Source: an uncultured Eubacterium sp.
GTDB lineage: Bacteria > Bacillota > Clostridia > Lachnospirales > Lachnospiraceae
DNA length: 64,000 nucleotides
NCBI GenBank assembly: GCA_910577295.1
Contig: CAJTLS010000003.1
Coordinates: 98,170-162,169, forward strand
Reading direction: 5' to 3'
Position numbers and translations under genes: made by a program. The notes beneath the pieces were generated by a model that had not been told where the DNA came from, did not search any database, and worked only from the letters and a program-made list of their open reading frames with translations. Below are positions 41,376 to 49,171 of this stretch, piece by piece (position 1 is the first letter of the stretch; every line of letters starts with the position of its first letter).

Positions 41376-43775
41376 ATGGCAAAGGTAAGTATAATTATTC
41401 CATATTTTAAAGGGACAGCGTATCTGGAAGACTGTGTTGCCAGTATAGAGGCACAGCAGTTGGCGGATTATGAGATTATTATTGTACACGATAAGGACGG
41501 TACGGAAGTACCGGATTCTGTTTTGCAAAAAAAGACAGTTGTTGTCTATGAAGCATTGGAAGAGTTGCCGGAAGAAGTGCATCGGAAGAACAAAGAGGCG
41601 GCAGAGAACTGGCGGGAGCAAAAAATACGCGAGCGTGTAGAGAAGCGTTTGACGAAGGCAGAGCACCGCAGAGAAGAATTGGATAGCTTGAAAAAAAGAG
41701 GCGAAAATGCAAAGTCTATTTATACCGATGAGCAGTTATATCCGGATGAGGAAGAACTGATTGATGAATATGAGGAAAGAATGTCGGATGTCTATCCGTT
41801 TGGCGTAGCCTACTGTCGAAATATTGGTTTGGAAAAGGCAACGGGCGAGTATGTCTATTTTATTGACTGCGACGATTATCTGTTGGACGACGCATTGGCG
41901 CGTCTGTTGAAAGTCGCAGAGGAAAAGAAGGCGCTGCTCGTTACGGGAAATAAAGTGCGCACCTTTTTTAAGCCGGCAAATTATGATGCGGACAAGGCCT
42001 ACCACGAGTCTTTTGTCGGGGGCATCCATCCGCTTTCGGACGATTTGCTGACGGAGCGGTTTTATGAAAGATATTCCGTCCAGCATTTGCTCATACGGCG
42101 CAAATTTCTGTTGGAAAAGGGAATCGTCTGCGATACGGATACCCGTTTTTACAGTGATATCCGCTTTTGTATCGAGGTGTTAAAGGCTGCAAAGGGGCAT
42201 ATGTGGATAGATGGTGACAGTTACTATGCATGGCGCCAGCGAAACGATCAGGTTCACCTGCCTGCATTATCACAGAAAAAACGTGGCGCGCACGGTCCGG
42301 AGCTTCTCGATACATACGGTAAAGTTATGTCTTTACTGGATGAAGAAGATACGGAACTCCGTTTTTTAATGGACCGTTTTTTCGTAGATTATTTTTACAG
42401 AAGATATCCTGAACGTGTGCGTCGTGACTTGGCGCCGGAATTTAGCAGGATTATGCAGGGGATTCCGGATTGGAAAAAAATTATTAAGGATTATCCCTCA
42501 ACCGCGCGCAAGGCGCTGACGATTGCCAGAAGGGGGAAGTTCCGTATGGCGCTGCAATTCTTTAAGCTGTTCCGTTGGCAGAAAAAGAAAAAGGGCCTGT
42601 TCGGAAGCCGTATTCAGTGGTATCGTCAACTGGAAAAGCGTATTTTCAAAAAAATGCCGCTGCGTCGGGATTGGGTATTTATTGAAAGTTTCTTTGGCAA
42701 GAGTTATTCTGACAGTCCCAAATATCTGTATGAATATTTGCAGAAGACGCGGGGCGACAAATACCGCTATATATGGGTTTTGAACAAGAAATCAAAAGAC
42801 CTTGCAAAATCTGGTAAGCACACGCGTGTCAAGATGAATAGTCTGCGCTATGTATATTATGCTTCCCGCTGTGGGTATCGTATTTTTAATGTGCGTCAGC
42901 CGGCGTGGAATACGAAGAGGCGAGGCGTGGTGTTTTTGGAAACATGGCATGGAACGCCTTTAAAGAAGCTGGCTTTTGACATGGATGATATTACTTCGGC
43001 CAGTCAGAACCACAAAACACTTTTCTATAAACATTCCAGAGAGTGGAATTATCTGATTTCGGCAAATCGTTTTTCCACCGATGTATTTGAGCGCGCCTTT
43101 GTGTATAACCGCGATAAAATTCTGGAATACGGCTACCCGCGCAATGATATTTTGTACTCGGAAAACCGAGATGAAATTGCTGCGGAAGTGAAAAAGGAAC
43201 TCGGTATTCCGGAGGGCAAACGCGTGATCCTCTATGCACCGACGTGGCGTGATAATCAGTTTTATGACCGCGGCAAATATAAATTTACGCTCGCGCTGGA
43301 TTTGGGGCGTCTGCAAAAAGAATTTGGGGAAGACAGCGTAATTCTTTTGCGTACGCATTACTATATTGCGGACATATTAAATCTGACGGAATACGAGGGA
43401 TTTGTATATAATGGCAGCCAGTACGAGGATATATCACGCCTGTATCTGATTTCGGATATTTGCATTACCGACTATTCTTCTGTATTTTTCGATTATGCCA
43501 ATCTGCGGCGGCCAATTCTGTTTTACACTTATGATTTTGATGAATATGCCGATGAAATCCGCGGTATGTATATGGATATGGAAAAGGAACTGCCGGGCCC
43601 GATTTTGCGTACGAATGACGCGGTGGTGGAAGCGCTTCATAACATGGACGCCATATCGGAAACATATAAGGCCCGCTATGAGGAGTTTTATAACCGTTTC
43701 TGTAATGTAGATGACGGACATGCATCGGAGAGGGTTATCGAAAAAGTATTTGGAGAACGGGAAGTTACTGATTAA
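41376..43775 (+). CDS. Bifunctional GT2 glycosyltransferase / CDP-glycerol glycerophosphotransferase with charged insertion
   Basis: A 799-residue paralogue of the preceding protein. GT2 motifs SIIIPYFKGTAYLEDC, CRNIGLEKATG and FIDCDD (Asp164-Asp167) are kept, but about 75 extra residues (about 60-141), very rich in E, K and R and probably coiled coil, are inserted between the early strands and the ARN-type motif. The C-terminal Glyphos_transf domain (about 430-790) has LETWHGTPLKKLAFDMDD, ILYAPTWRDNQF and DYSSVFFDY. GGAGTGAG precedes the ATG. Same operon as its neighbours. Likely adds a different unit of the same wall polymer. Confidence 0.87.
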   Translation: MAKVSIIIPYFKGTAYLEDCVASIEAQQLADYEIIIVHDKDGTEVPDSVLQKKTVVVYEALEELPEEVHRKNKEAAENWREQKIRERVEKRLTKAEHRREELDSLKKRGENAKSIYTDEQLYPDEEELIDEYEERMSDVYPFGVAYCRNIGLEKATGEYVYFIDCDDYLLDDALARLLKVAEEKKALLVTGNKVRTFFKPANYDADKAYHESFVGGIHPLSDDLLTERFYERYSVQHLLIRRKFLLEKGIVCDTDTRFYSDIRFCIEVLKAAKGHMWIDGDSYYAWRQRNDQVHLPALSQKKRGAHGPELLDTYGKVMSLLDEEDTELRFLMDRFFVDYFYRRYPERVRRDLAPEFSRIMQGIPDWKKIIKDYPSTARKALTIARRGKFRMALQFFKLFRWQKKKKGLFGSRIQWYRQLEKRIFKKMPLRRDWVFIESFFGKSYSDSPKYLYEYLQKTRGDKYRYIWVLNKKSKDLAKSGKHTRVKMNSLRYVYYASRCGYRIFNVRQPAWNTKRRGVVFLETWHGTPLKKLAFDMDDITSASQNHKTLFYKHSREWNYLISANRFSTDVFERAFVYNRDKILEYGYPRNDILYSENRDEIAAEVKKELGIPEGKRVILYAPTWRDNQFYDRGKYKFTLALDLGRLQKEFGEDSVILLRTHYYIADILNLTEYEGFVYNGSQYEDISRLYLISDICITDYSSVFFDYANLRRPILFYTYDFDEYADEIRGMYMDMEKELPGPILRTNDAVVEALHNMDAISETYKARYEEFYNRFCNVDDGHASERVIEKVFGEREVTD

Positions 43776-43789
43776 AAGGAGAGTGCGTT

Positions 43790-44998
43790 GTGCGTAAGAA
43801 GATATACCAATTTGCCAAACAAATTGTAGTAGTTTTTTATTACGTTATGTGCCATTTGTGTCCGGTCAAGAAAAACCGGATTGTGTTCGACAGTAGCTTG
43901 GGAAAGAGCTATGCGGGAAATCCTAAGCATATCTATGAGTGCCTTATGGTAAATGGCTATGATTTGATTTGGGATTGTATCTGGTTCTATGAAAAGGAAA
44001 AGTACAACATTCCGGGGATGAGCAAACAAGTTCGTTATGGTCGTCTGCGCTATCTCTATTATATGGCCAGTGCAAAGATTTGGGTATTTGACAGCCGACA
44101 GCCGGAATTTCTTGTCCGCCGGAAAGGAACATACTATATTCAGACATGGCACGGCACACCGCTCAAAAAGCTGGCGCTGGATATGGAAGATGTGTTTATG
44201 GTTGGGGAAAAGGATATTGATACTTATAAAGAGCATTTCACAAAAAATGTTCATACGTGGGATTATCTCATATCGCAAAATCAGTTTTCCTCCTCTACGT
44301 TCCGCCGTGCGTTTGATTTTCAAAAAGATATGCTGGAAATCGGTTATCCGCGCAACGACATTTTGTTTCGTGAAAATACCGAAGAGGGCGTGCGTCTTTA
44401 CCGGCGCAAATTGGGTCTGCCAAAGGACAAGAAGATTATTCTCTATGCACCGACATGGCGTGACGACGAGTTTTCCGAAGATGATAAGTACGAATTTCGT
44501 CCGCAGATTTCTTTTGAAAAGTTACAGGAAGAATTGGGCGACGAATACATTATGATTGTCAAATACCATTATCTGATTATGGATGCGGTAGACTGGTCGC
44601 CCTATGAGGGGTTTATCTATCACTTCGACCAGAGCCGCGATATTGCAGAGCTGTTTTTAGTAGCGGATATTTTGGTGACAGATTACTCTTCCGTCATGTT
44701 TGATTATAGTATTCTCAAACGTCCGATGTTTTTCTTTGCCTATGATTTTTACAAATATAAAAATGAATTGCGCGGTTTTTATTTTAGTTACAGCAAGGAG
44801 ATGCCGGGACCGATTTCGACGACGACCGAGGAACTGATTGAAGATATACGAAATTACCGTCCAGAAGAGTATGAAGAGCGGTATCAGAGCTTTATGGAGA
44901 AATATAACACACTGGATGACGGCATGGCATCCGAACGCGTACTTGATTTGCTGCGGGAGTTGATTCCGCATAAGCAGGTTAATGTCTATTATGAATAA
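43790..44998 (+). CDS. CDP-glycerol glycerophosphotransferase family protein, stand-alone
   Basis: A 402-residue protein corresponding to the C-terminal half of the two upstream fusions, without a GT2 domain. TWHGTPLKKLALDMED (about 120-135), ILYAPTWRDDEFSEDD, VKYHYL and DYSSVMFDY are conserved. A size near 400 is typical of TagB-type primases, so it may add the first glycerol phosphate on the lipid-linked linker. GTG start after AAAGGAGAG; 14 bp after the previous gene. Which donor it uses cannot be told. Confidence 0.86.
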   Translation: MRKKIYQFAKQIVVVFYYVMCHLCPVKKNRIVFDSSLGKSYAGNPKHIYECLMVNGYDLIWDCIWFYEKEKYNIPGMSKQVRYGRLRYLYYMASAKIWVFDSRQPEFLVRRKGTYYIQTWHGTPLKKLALDMEDVFMVGEKDIDTYKEHFTKNVHTWDYLISQNQFSSSTFRRAFDFQKDMLEIGYPRNDILFRENTEEGVRLYRRKLGLPKDKKIILYAPTWRDDEFSEDDKYEFRPQISFEKLQEELGDEYIMIVKYHYLIMDAVDWSPYEGFIYHFDQSRDIAELFLVADILVTDYSSVMFDYSILKRPMFFFAYDFYKYKNELRGFYFSYSKEMPGPISTTTEELIEDIRNYRPEEYEERYQSFMEKYNTLDDGMASERVLDLLRELIPHKQVNVYYE

Positions 44999-45061
44999 CG
45001 GAGCAATCTCAAGAATCTCTTGGGTTAAAATGGCTCTGCTATAGAAAAGAGGAGGGTATTT

Positions 45062-45538
45062 ATGGAAACAATTGCAAGTTTTACGGTCGACCACATGAGG
45101 CTCTTGCCGGGGATTTATGTGAGTCGTAAGGACAATACCGGGAATGATGTTGTAACGACATTTGATATCCGTATGACAAGACCGAATTTTGAACCGGTAA
45201 TGAATACTGCGGAGGTACATACGATAGAACATTTGGGAGCGACTTTTCTCCGCAACCATGAGCAGTGGGGCGAAAAGATTATTTATTTCGGCCCGATGGG
45301 GTGCCGCACGGGTTTTTATCTGATTTTGGCAGGAGATTATGAGTCGGAACAGATAGTGCCGTTACTGCGTGAGATGTACGAGTTTATTTCCCGTTTTGAC
45401 GATAAAGTTCCGGGAGCTGACCCGAAAGAGTGCGGCAATTATCTGGATATGAATTTGCCTATGGCAAAGGTGTTGGCAGAGCGGTATCTGGAAAAAGTTC
45501 TCTATGGAATCACACCGGATTGCCTCAAGTATTCATAA
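45062..45538 (+). CDS. luxS: S-ribosylhomocysteine lyase
   Basis: A 158-residue enzyme of the activated methyl cycle that splits S-ribosylhomocysteine to homocysteine and DPD, the precursor of autoinducer-2. The metal site HTIEH gives His53 and His57 with Glu56, Cys81 is in GPMGCRTGFY, and Cys124 in KECGNY completes the metal ligands. FTVDHMRLLPGIYVSRKD is the usual start. GAGGAGGG precedes the ATG. It stands alone after the wall polymer genes. AI-2 release is possible but recycling may be its main role. Confidence 0.97.
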   Translation: METIASFTVDHMRLLPGIYVSRKDNTGNDVVTTFDIRMTRPNFEPVMNTAEVHTIEHLGATFLRNHEQWGEKIIYFGPMGCRTGFYLILAGDYESEQIVPLLREMYEFISRFDDKVPGADPKECGNYLDMNLPMAKVLAERYLEKVLYGITPDCLKYS

Positions 45539-45598
45539 AAACGAAAATCCCGCATAGAATAGAATAACGATTGCTTGTTCGAAGGGCGGGTACAATAC

Positions 45599-46051
45599 AT
45601 GATGTTGGAATGGGATGGCCGATTAAATAATGCTCAAAGTGTGCAGATATTAAAAGCGGCTATCCCTTTTTTGGATGTCGCAGTAGGAGAAAAAATTGAT
45701 TTGGAGGGGTTATTGGGGGCGGTGCGCGCTTTTTCTTCGGGAAGAGAGCGCAGGATGATTGATATGTTCCTGCAGGTGTTTCAGATGAAGCATATGATGG
45801 AAATGATGCAGCTTATGCAGGCTATGCAGCAAACACAGGAGATGGGAGCAGAAAGCGACGGCGATGCGAGTCCAAATCAAAACGGTAATATGGATGCGAT
45901 GGAGCTAATCCGCAATATGATTCCTCCGGAACAGCAGGATACCGTGGAAATGATGATGTCCATGATGACAGCCATGCAGGATAGTCCGGCTTCTTCGGAT
46001 ACAGGCGAACAGGAAAGAAAGGAGACCGATAGTGAGTCAGTCGATTTTTGA
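45599..46051 (+). CDS. Methionine-rich hypothetical protein
   Basis: A 150-residue soluble protein of unknown function. Residues about 1-60 are helical; then KHMMEMMQLMQAMQQTQEMG and ELIRNMIPPEQQDTVEMMMSMMTAMQ make two methionine-rich amphipathic helices. The tail is acidic and Ser-rich. The start is uncertain: ATG 45599 or 45602 after GGGCGGG, or TTG 45575. It overlaps the next gene by 20 bp, so the two are coupled. No family recognised. Confidence 0.55.
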   Translation: MMLEWDGRLNNAQSVQILKAAIPFLDVAVGEKIDLEGLLGAVRAFSSGRERRMIDMFLQVFQMKHMMEMMQLMQAMQQTQEMGAESDGDASPNQNGNMDAMELIRNMIPPEQQDTVEMMMSMMTAMQDSPASSDTGEQERKETDSESVDF

Positions 46052-46313
46052 ACAATATGATATCTTTAAAACTATGCATCCGGTAAAGCTGCAGATTATG
46101 AAAGAGCTGGTAGACAGCATGAACGGAAGAGCGATGAAAGATGCGGCGCCTCTTTTGATGACGGCAATGAATAGATTAAAAGGACATAATCTGTCATTTA
46201 CGCCGGAGGAAACAAAAATTCTCTTGGAAATCCTGACAAAAGATATGTCACCACAGGAAAAGGCAAAAGTTGAGATGATGAAAAAGGTAGTAAAAAACGG
46301 AGGAAAGCGGTAA
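46032..46313 (+). CDS. Small helical hypothetical protein, partner of the preceding gene
   Basis: A 93-residue, all-helical protein (MHPVKLQIMKELVDSMNGR, ETKILLEILTKDMSPQEKAK) of unknown function. GTG 46032 lies 7 bases after AAAGGAG inside the upstream gene. Phrases such as FTPEETKILLEILTKDMSPQEK recall short regulatory proteins of Lachnospiraceae, but I cannot name a family. A terminator follows. Confidence 0.55.
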   Translation: MSQSIFEQYDIFKTMHPVKLQIMKELVDSMNGRAMKDAAPLLMTAMNRLKGHNLSFTPEETKILLEILTKDMSPQEKAKVEMMKKVVKNGGKR

Positions 46314-46335
46314 CTCTTCCATCTGACAGATAAAA

Positions 46336-46389
46336 AAATCCACGAAATGACGCAATGGCACAAGCCTTGTTATTTCGTGGATTTTTAAT
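46336..46389. terminator. Bidirectional intrinsic terminator
   Basis: Arms AAATCCACGAAAT (46336-46348) and ATTTCGTGGATTT (46372-46384), A-run before and T-run after, between convergent genes ending at 46313 and 46396. Confidence 0.88.
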
Positions 46390-46395
46390 TCGTGA

Positions 46396-46950
46396 TTATG
46401 CGCTGATATCCATATTCTTTCCCGCGCTCATCAAATAGTTCAGATTAGCCTGCAGTTTCTCATACGGATTGTTATTTTTCGGACTTTCGTTTGTTGTACG
46501 CATGGTAGAATTTGTCGTACCGCCGGATACATATACTCTGCCGCATTCCGGGCAGACGGAAGTCTGCAGAGAAACCGATACGTTGACAAGTTCTTTGTTT
46601 TCTTTATTTCCCTCGGAAACAGCGTTTGCTACATGTTCCTTTTCGTGGCTCATAACAGCAGCCGCTGCATTATTTGGAGAAATATGTGCCGGTGCCTTAA
46701 ACGATACGTCGCCCTCGTTAGAACCGTCTACATATTTGCGGTTTTTGCATGTCTGGCATTCGCCCTTTTCTACCCGCTTTGATTTGGCTGCGTCATTTGC
46801 GCCGTCCATAGCTGCCTGTGCCATCCCGTCGCTTCCGCGGCGAACGGCAGCAGCGCCGCGTACACCGCTGACTGCTCCGGCCGGATACATTGGATAAATA
46901 TTGTCAATGCCACTATAACCGGAGATTGGTGAAATACCGCCGATACCCAT
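46396..46950 (-). CDS. SprA-related putative metalloprotease-like protein
   Basis: A 184-residue protein without a signal peptide. SHEKEHVANA (near 100) contains an HExxH-like HEKEH motif as in SprA-related proteins, preceded by CQTCKNRKYVDGS and followed by CPECGRVYVSGG, two Cys pairs that could bind zinc. The first 50 residues are Gly/Ser/Ala-rich (ISPISGYSGIDNIYPMYP). ATG 46950 is chosen because AAGGAG lies 8 bases upstream; an ATG at 46977 does not have a site. Proteolysis is not demonstrated for the family as far as I know. Confidence 0.65.
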   Translation of the reverse strand: MGIGGISPISGYSGIDNIYPMYPAGAVSGVRGAAAVRRGSDGMAQAAMDGANDAAKSKRVEKGECQTCKNRKYVDGSNEGDVSFKAPAHISPNNAAAAVMSHEKEHVANAVSEGNKENKELVNVSVSLQTSVCPECGRVYVSGGTTNSTMRTTNESPKNNNPYEKLQANLNYLMSAGKNMDISA

Positions 46951-47149
46951 AAGCATGTCTCCTTCTCTTGATTTCATAAATAATCTCTTATATACTAATA
47001 TTATAATAGCATTTATAAAAAATGCAAGGGATAAGAGAAAAAAGTCAGGGTAATTGTTTTATAAGTTGTATCAATACCGCGGGATACCCGCTGCCTTAAA
47101 AAATAAAAATTATGAAATAATTGCACTGGGGAAAAGTCAGGAGGTATGT

Positions 47150-49171
47150 ATGAATTTTTATAATGGACATTGGGAGAAAAAATATGGCGTATCGATGTAT
47201 CATCCGCAGGAAATATACGAATGGCACAGAGGGAACGAGGAGTTGGTATTTTTGGCGCCCCACCAAAAAATATACGGAAAGGGAATGACGTTAGATGGCG
47301 TGGTATTGACCTTTCATGTATCCGTAGGGGGCAGCGACATCTTTCATATTGTTGTAGAGCATTATCAGGGGGTGGTGGATTGCGGGCCGGATTTTATCGT
47401 GGAAGAGAAGAGAGAGCCGCTTCATTTGAGCGAGGAGGAAAACAGTCTGACGCTCTGCTGTGGAGAAAGTGAATTGCGTATTGAAAAGAGTCCGTTATCG
47501 TTTACTTTTTATTATAGAGGTAACTATATGACACGGATGGAAAGTTCGGATTTTGCTTATGTCCGCACCGATGATACCGGCGTTCTGCTCTATGAGGAGC
47601 GGGCGGGGGCTGCCTATATGCAGGGAGCAACTTCACTTGGAGTGGGGGAGTTGATTTATGGTCTCGGCGAGCGATTCGGGCCTCTTGTTAAAAATGGGCA
47701 GGCAATTGATATGTGGAATGAAGACGGAGGAACATCCTCGGAATTATCTTATATCAATGTACCTTTTTATCTATCCAACCGTGGCTATGGTATTTTTGTA
47801 AATGATACGGGGCGCGTATCTTTTGAGGTGGGAAGCAGCCAAGTTGGGAAAGTAGAGTTTTGTGTTCTGGGGGAGAAGCTGGATTTCTACTATTTGGGCG
47901 GAGGTACGATGAAGAGGAGCATTTCGCTCTACACCGAGCTTACCGGCAGGCCGCCGCTGCCGCCGGAGTGGAGCTTTGGTCTCTGGCTCACTACCTCCTT
48001 TGCGACAGATTATGATGAGGAAACAGTATTATCAGTTATAGAGCAGATGGAAGAGGCAGATATACCGCTTCGGGTATTTCACTTTGACTGTTTTTGGATG
48101 AAAGGATATCACTGGTGTGATTTTATGTGGGATAATGCTGTTTTCCCAAATCCGAAAAGAATGCTGCAGAAAATCCACGATAAGGGAATTCGTATCTGTG
48201 TCTGGATTAACCCTTATATCGCGCAGGCATCTGCGCTATTTCAGGAGGGAATGCGGGATGGATATTTTTTGAAACGAACAAATGGAGATGTATGGCAGTG
48301 GGATAAATGGCAGGCGGGAATGGCAATCGTAGATTTTACCAATCCGCAGGCGAAAGCATGGTATCAAAAGAAACTAGAAGATTTACTGCGGATGGGGGTA
48401 GATTGTTTCAAGACCGACTTTGGCGAGCGTATTCCGACAAAGGATGTTGTATATTACAATGGAGCAGATTCGGAAAAAATGCATAATTTCTATTCTTATC
48501 TGTATAACGAAGCCGTATATGAAGTGGTTTGCCGTGTGAAAGGGAAAGAAGAAGCTGTTCTCTTTGCGCGCAGTGGAACGGCTGGCGGGCAGAAATTTCC
48601 TGTACACTGGGGTGGCGACTGTTTTGCCAGATACGAATCTATGGCGGAAAGTCTGCGGGGCGGACTATCGCTTACGATGTCGGGTTATGGTTATTGGAGC
48701 CACGATATCGGGGGCTTTGAGGATACTTCCACACCGGATGTATATAAGAGATGGGTGGCGTTTGGATTGTTGTCCAGCCATTCGCGTCTTCATGGAAACA
48801 ATTCTTATCGGCTGCCATGGCTGTATGGAGAGGAAGCGACGGATGTACTGCGGCATTTTGTAAAAGTAAAAGAAGAATTATTGCCGTATCTGGTGGAAAA
48901 AGCTAAAGAAAATTACGAAACAGGAATTCCGCTCATGCGCGCCATGGCTTTGGAATTTCCAGAGGATTCGGCCTGCGCTTATCTGGACAGGCAGTATATG
49001 CTAGGCGACCGATATTTAGTTGCGCCGGTGTTTCGGGAAGACGGACAGGTGACTTATTATTTGCCGCATGGGAAGTGGATTCACTATTTTACAAAGGAAG
49101 CCACCGACGGAGGCCGGTGGCGTACGGATATGGTTGACTATTTTACGATTCCGCTATGGGAGAAAAAGTAG
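47150..49171 (+). CDS. GH31 alpha-xylosidase/alpha-glucosidase, C-terminally short
   Basis: A 673-residue glycosidase of the YicI type. Nucleophile Asp423 is in CFKTDFGERIP and acid/base Asp490 in HWGGDCFARYES; FHFDCFWMKGYHWCDFMWD marks the subsite loop found in alpha-xylosidases. Family members are usually about 770 residues; here the protein ends VDYFTIPLWEKK, where homologues continue into a C-terminal beta-sandwich. The stop falls inside the convergent GH3 gene (29-bp overlap), so the end may have been lost by rearrangement. ATG 47150 has AGGAGG upstream; an in-frame TTG at 47054 does not. Confidence 0.85.
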   Translation: MNFYNGHWEKKYGVSMYHPQEIYEWHRGNEELVFLAPHQKIYGKGMTLDGVVLTFHVSVGGSDIFHIVVEHYQGVVDCGPDFIVEEKREPLHLSEEENSLTLCCGESELRIEKSPLSFTFYYRGNYMTRMESSDFAYVRTDDTGVLLYEERAGAAYMQGATSLGVGELIYGLGERFGPLVKNGQAIDMWNEDGGTSSELSYINVPFYLSNRGYGIFVNDTGRVSFEVGSSQVGKVEFCVLGEKLDFYYLGGGTMKRSISLYTELTGRPPLPPEWSFGLWLTTSFATDYDEETVLSVIEQMEEADIPLRVFHFDCFWMKGYHWCDFMWDNAVFPNPKRMLQKIHDKGIRICVWINPYIAQASALFQEGMRDGYFLKRTNGDVWQWDKWQAGMAIVDFTNPQAKAWYQKKLEDLLRMGVDCFKTDFGERIPTKDVVYYNGADSEKMHNFYSYLYNEAVYEVVCRVKGKEEAVLFARSGTAGGQKFPVHWGGDCFARYESMAESLRGGLSLTMSGYGYWSHDIGGFEDTSTPDVYKRWVAFGLLSSHSRLHGNNSYRLPWLYGEEATDVLRHFVKVKEELLPYLVEKAKENYETGIPLMRAMALEFPEDSACAYLDRQYMLGDRYLVAPVFREDGQVTYYLPHGKWIHYFTKEATDGGRWRTDMVDYFTIPLWEKK

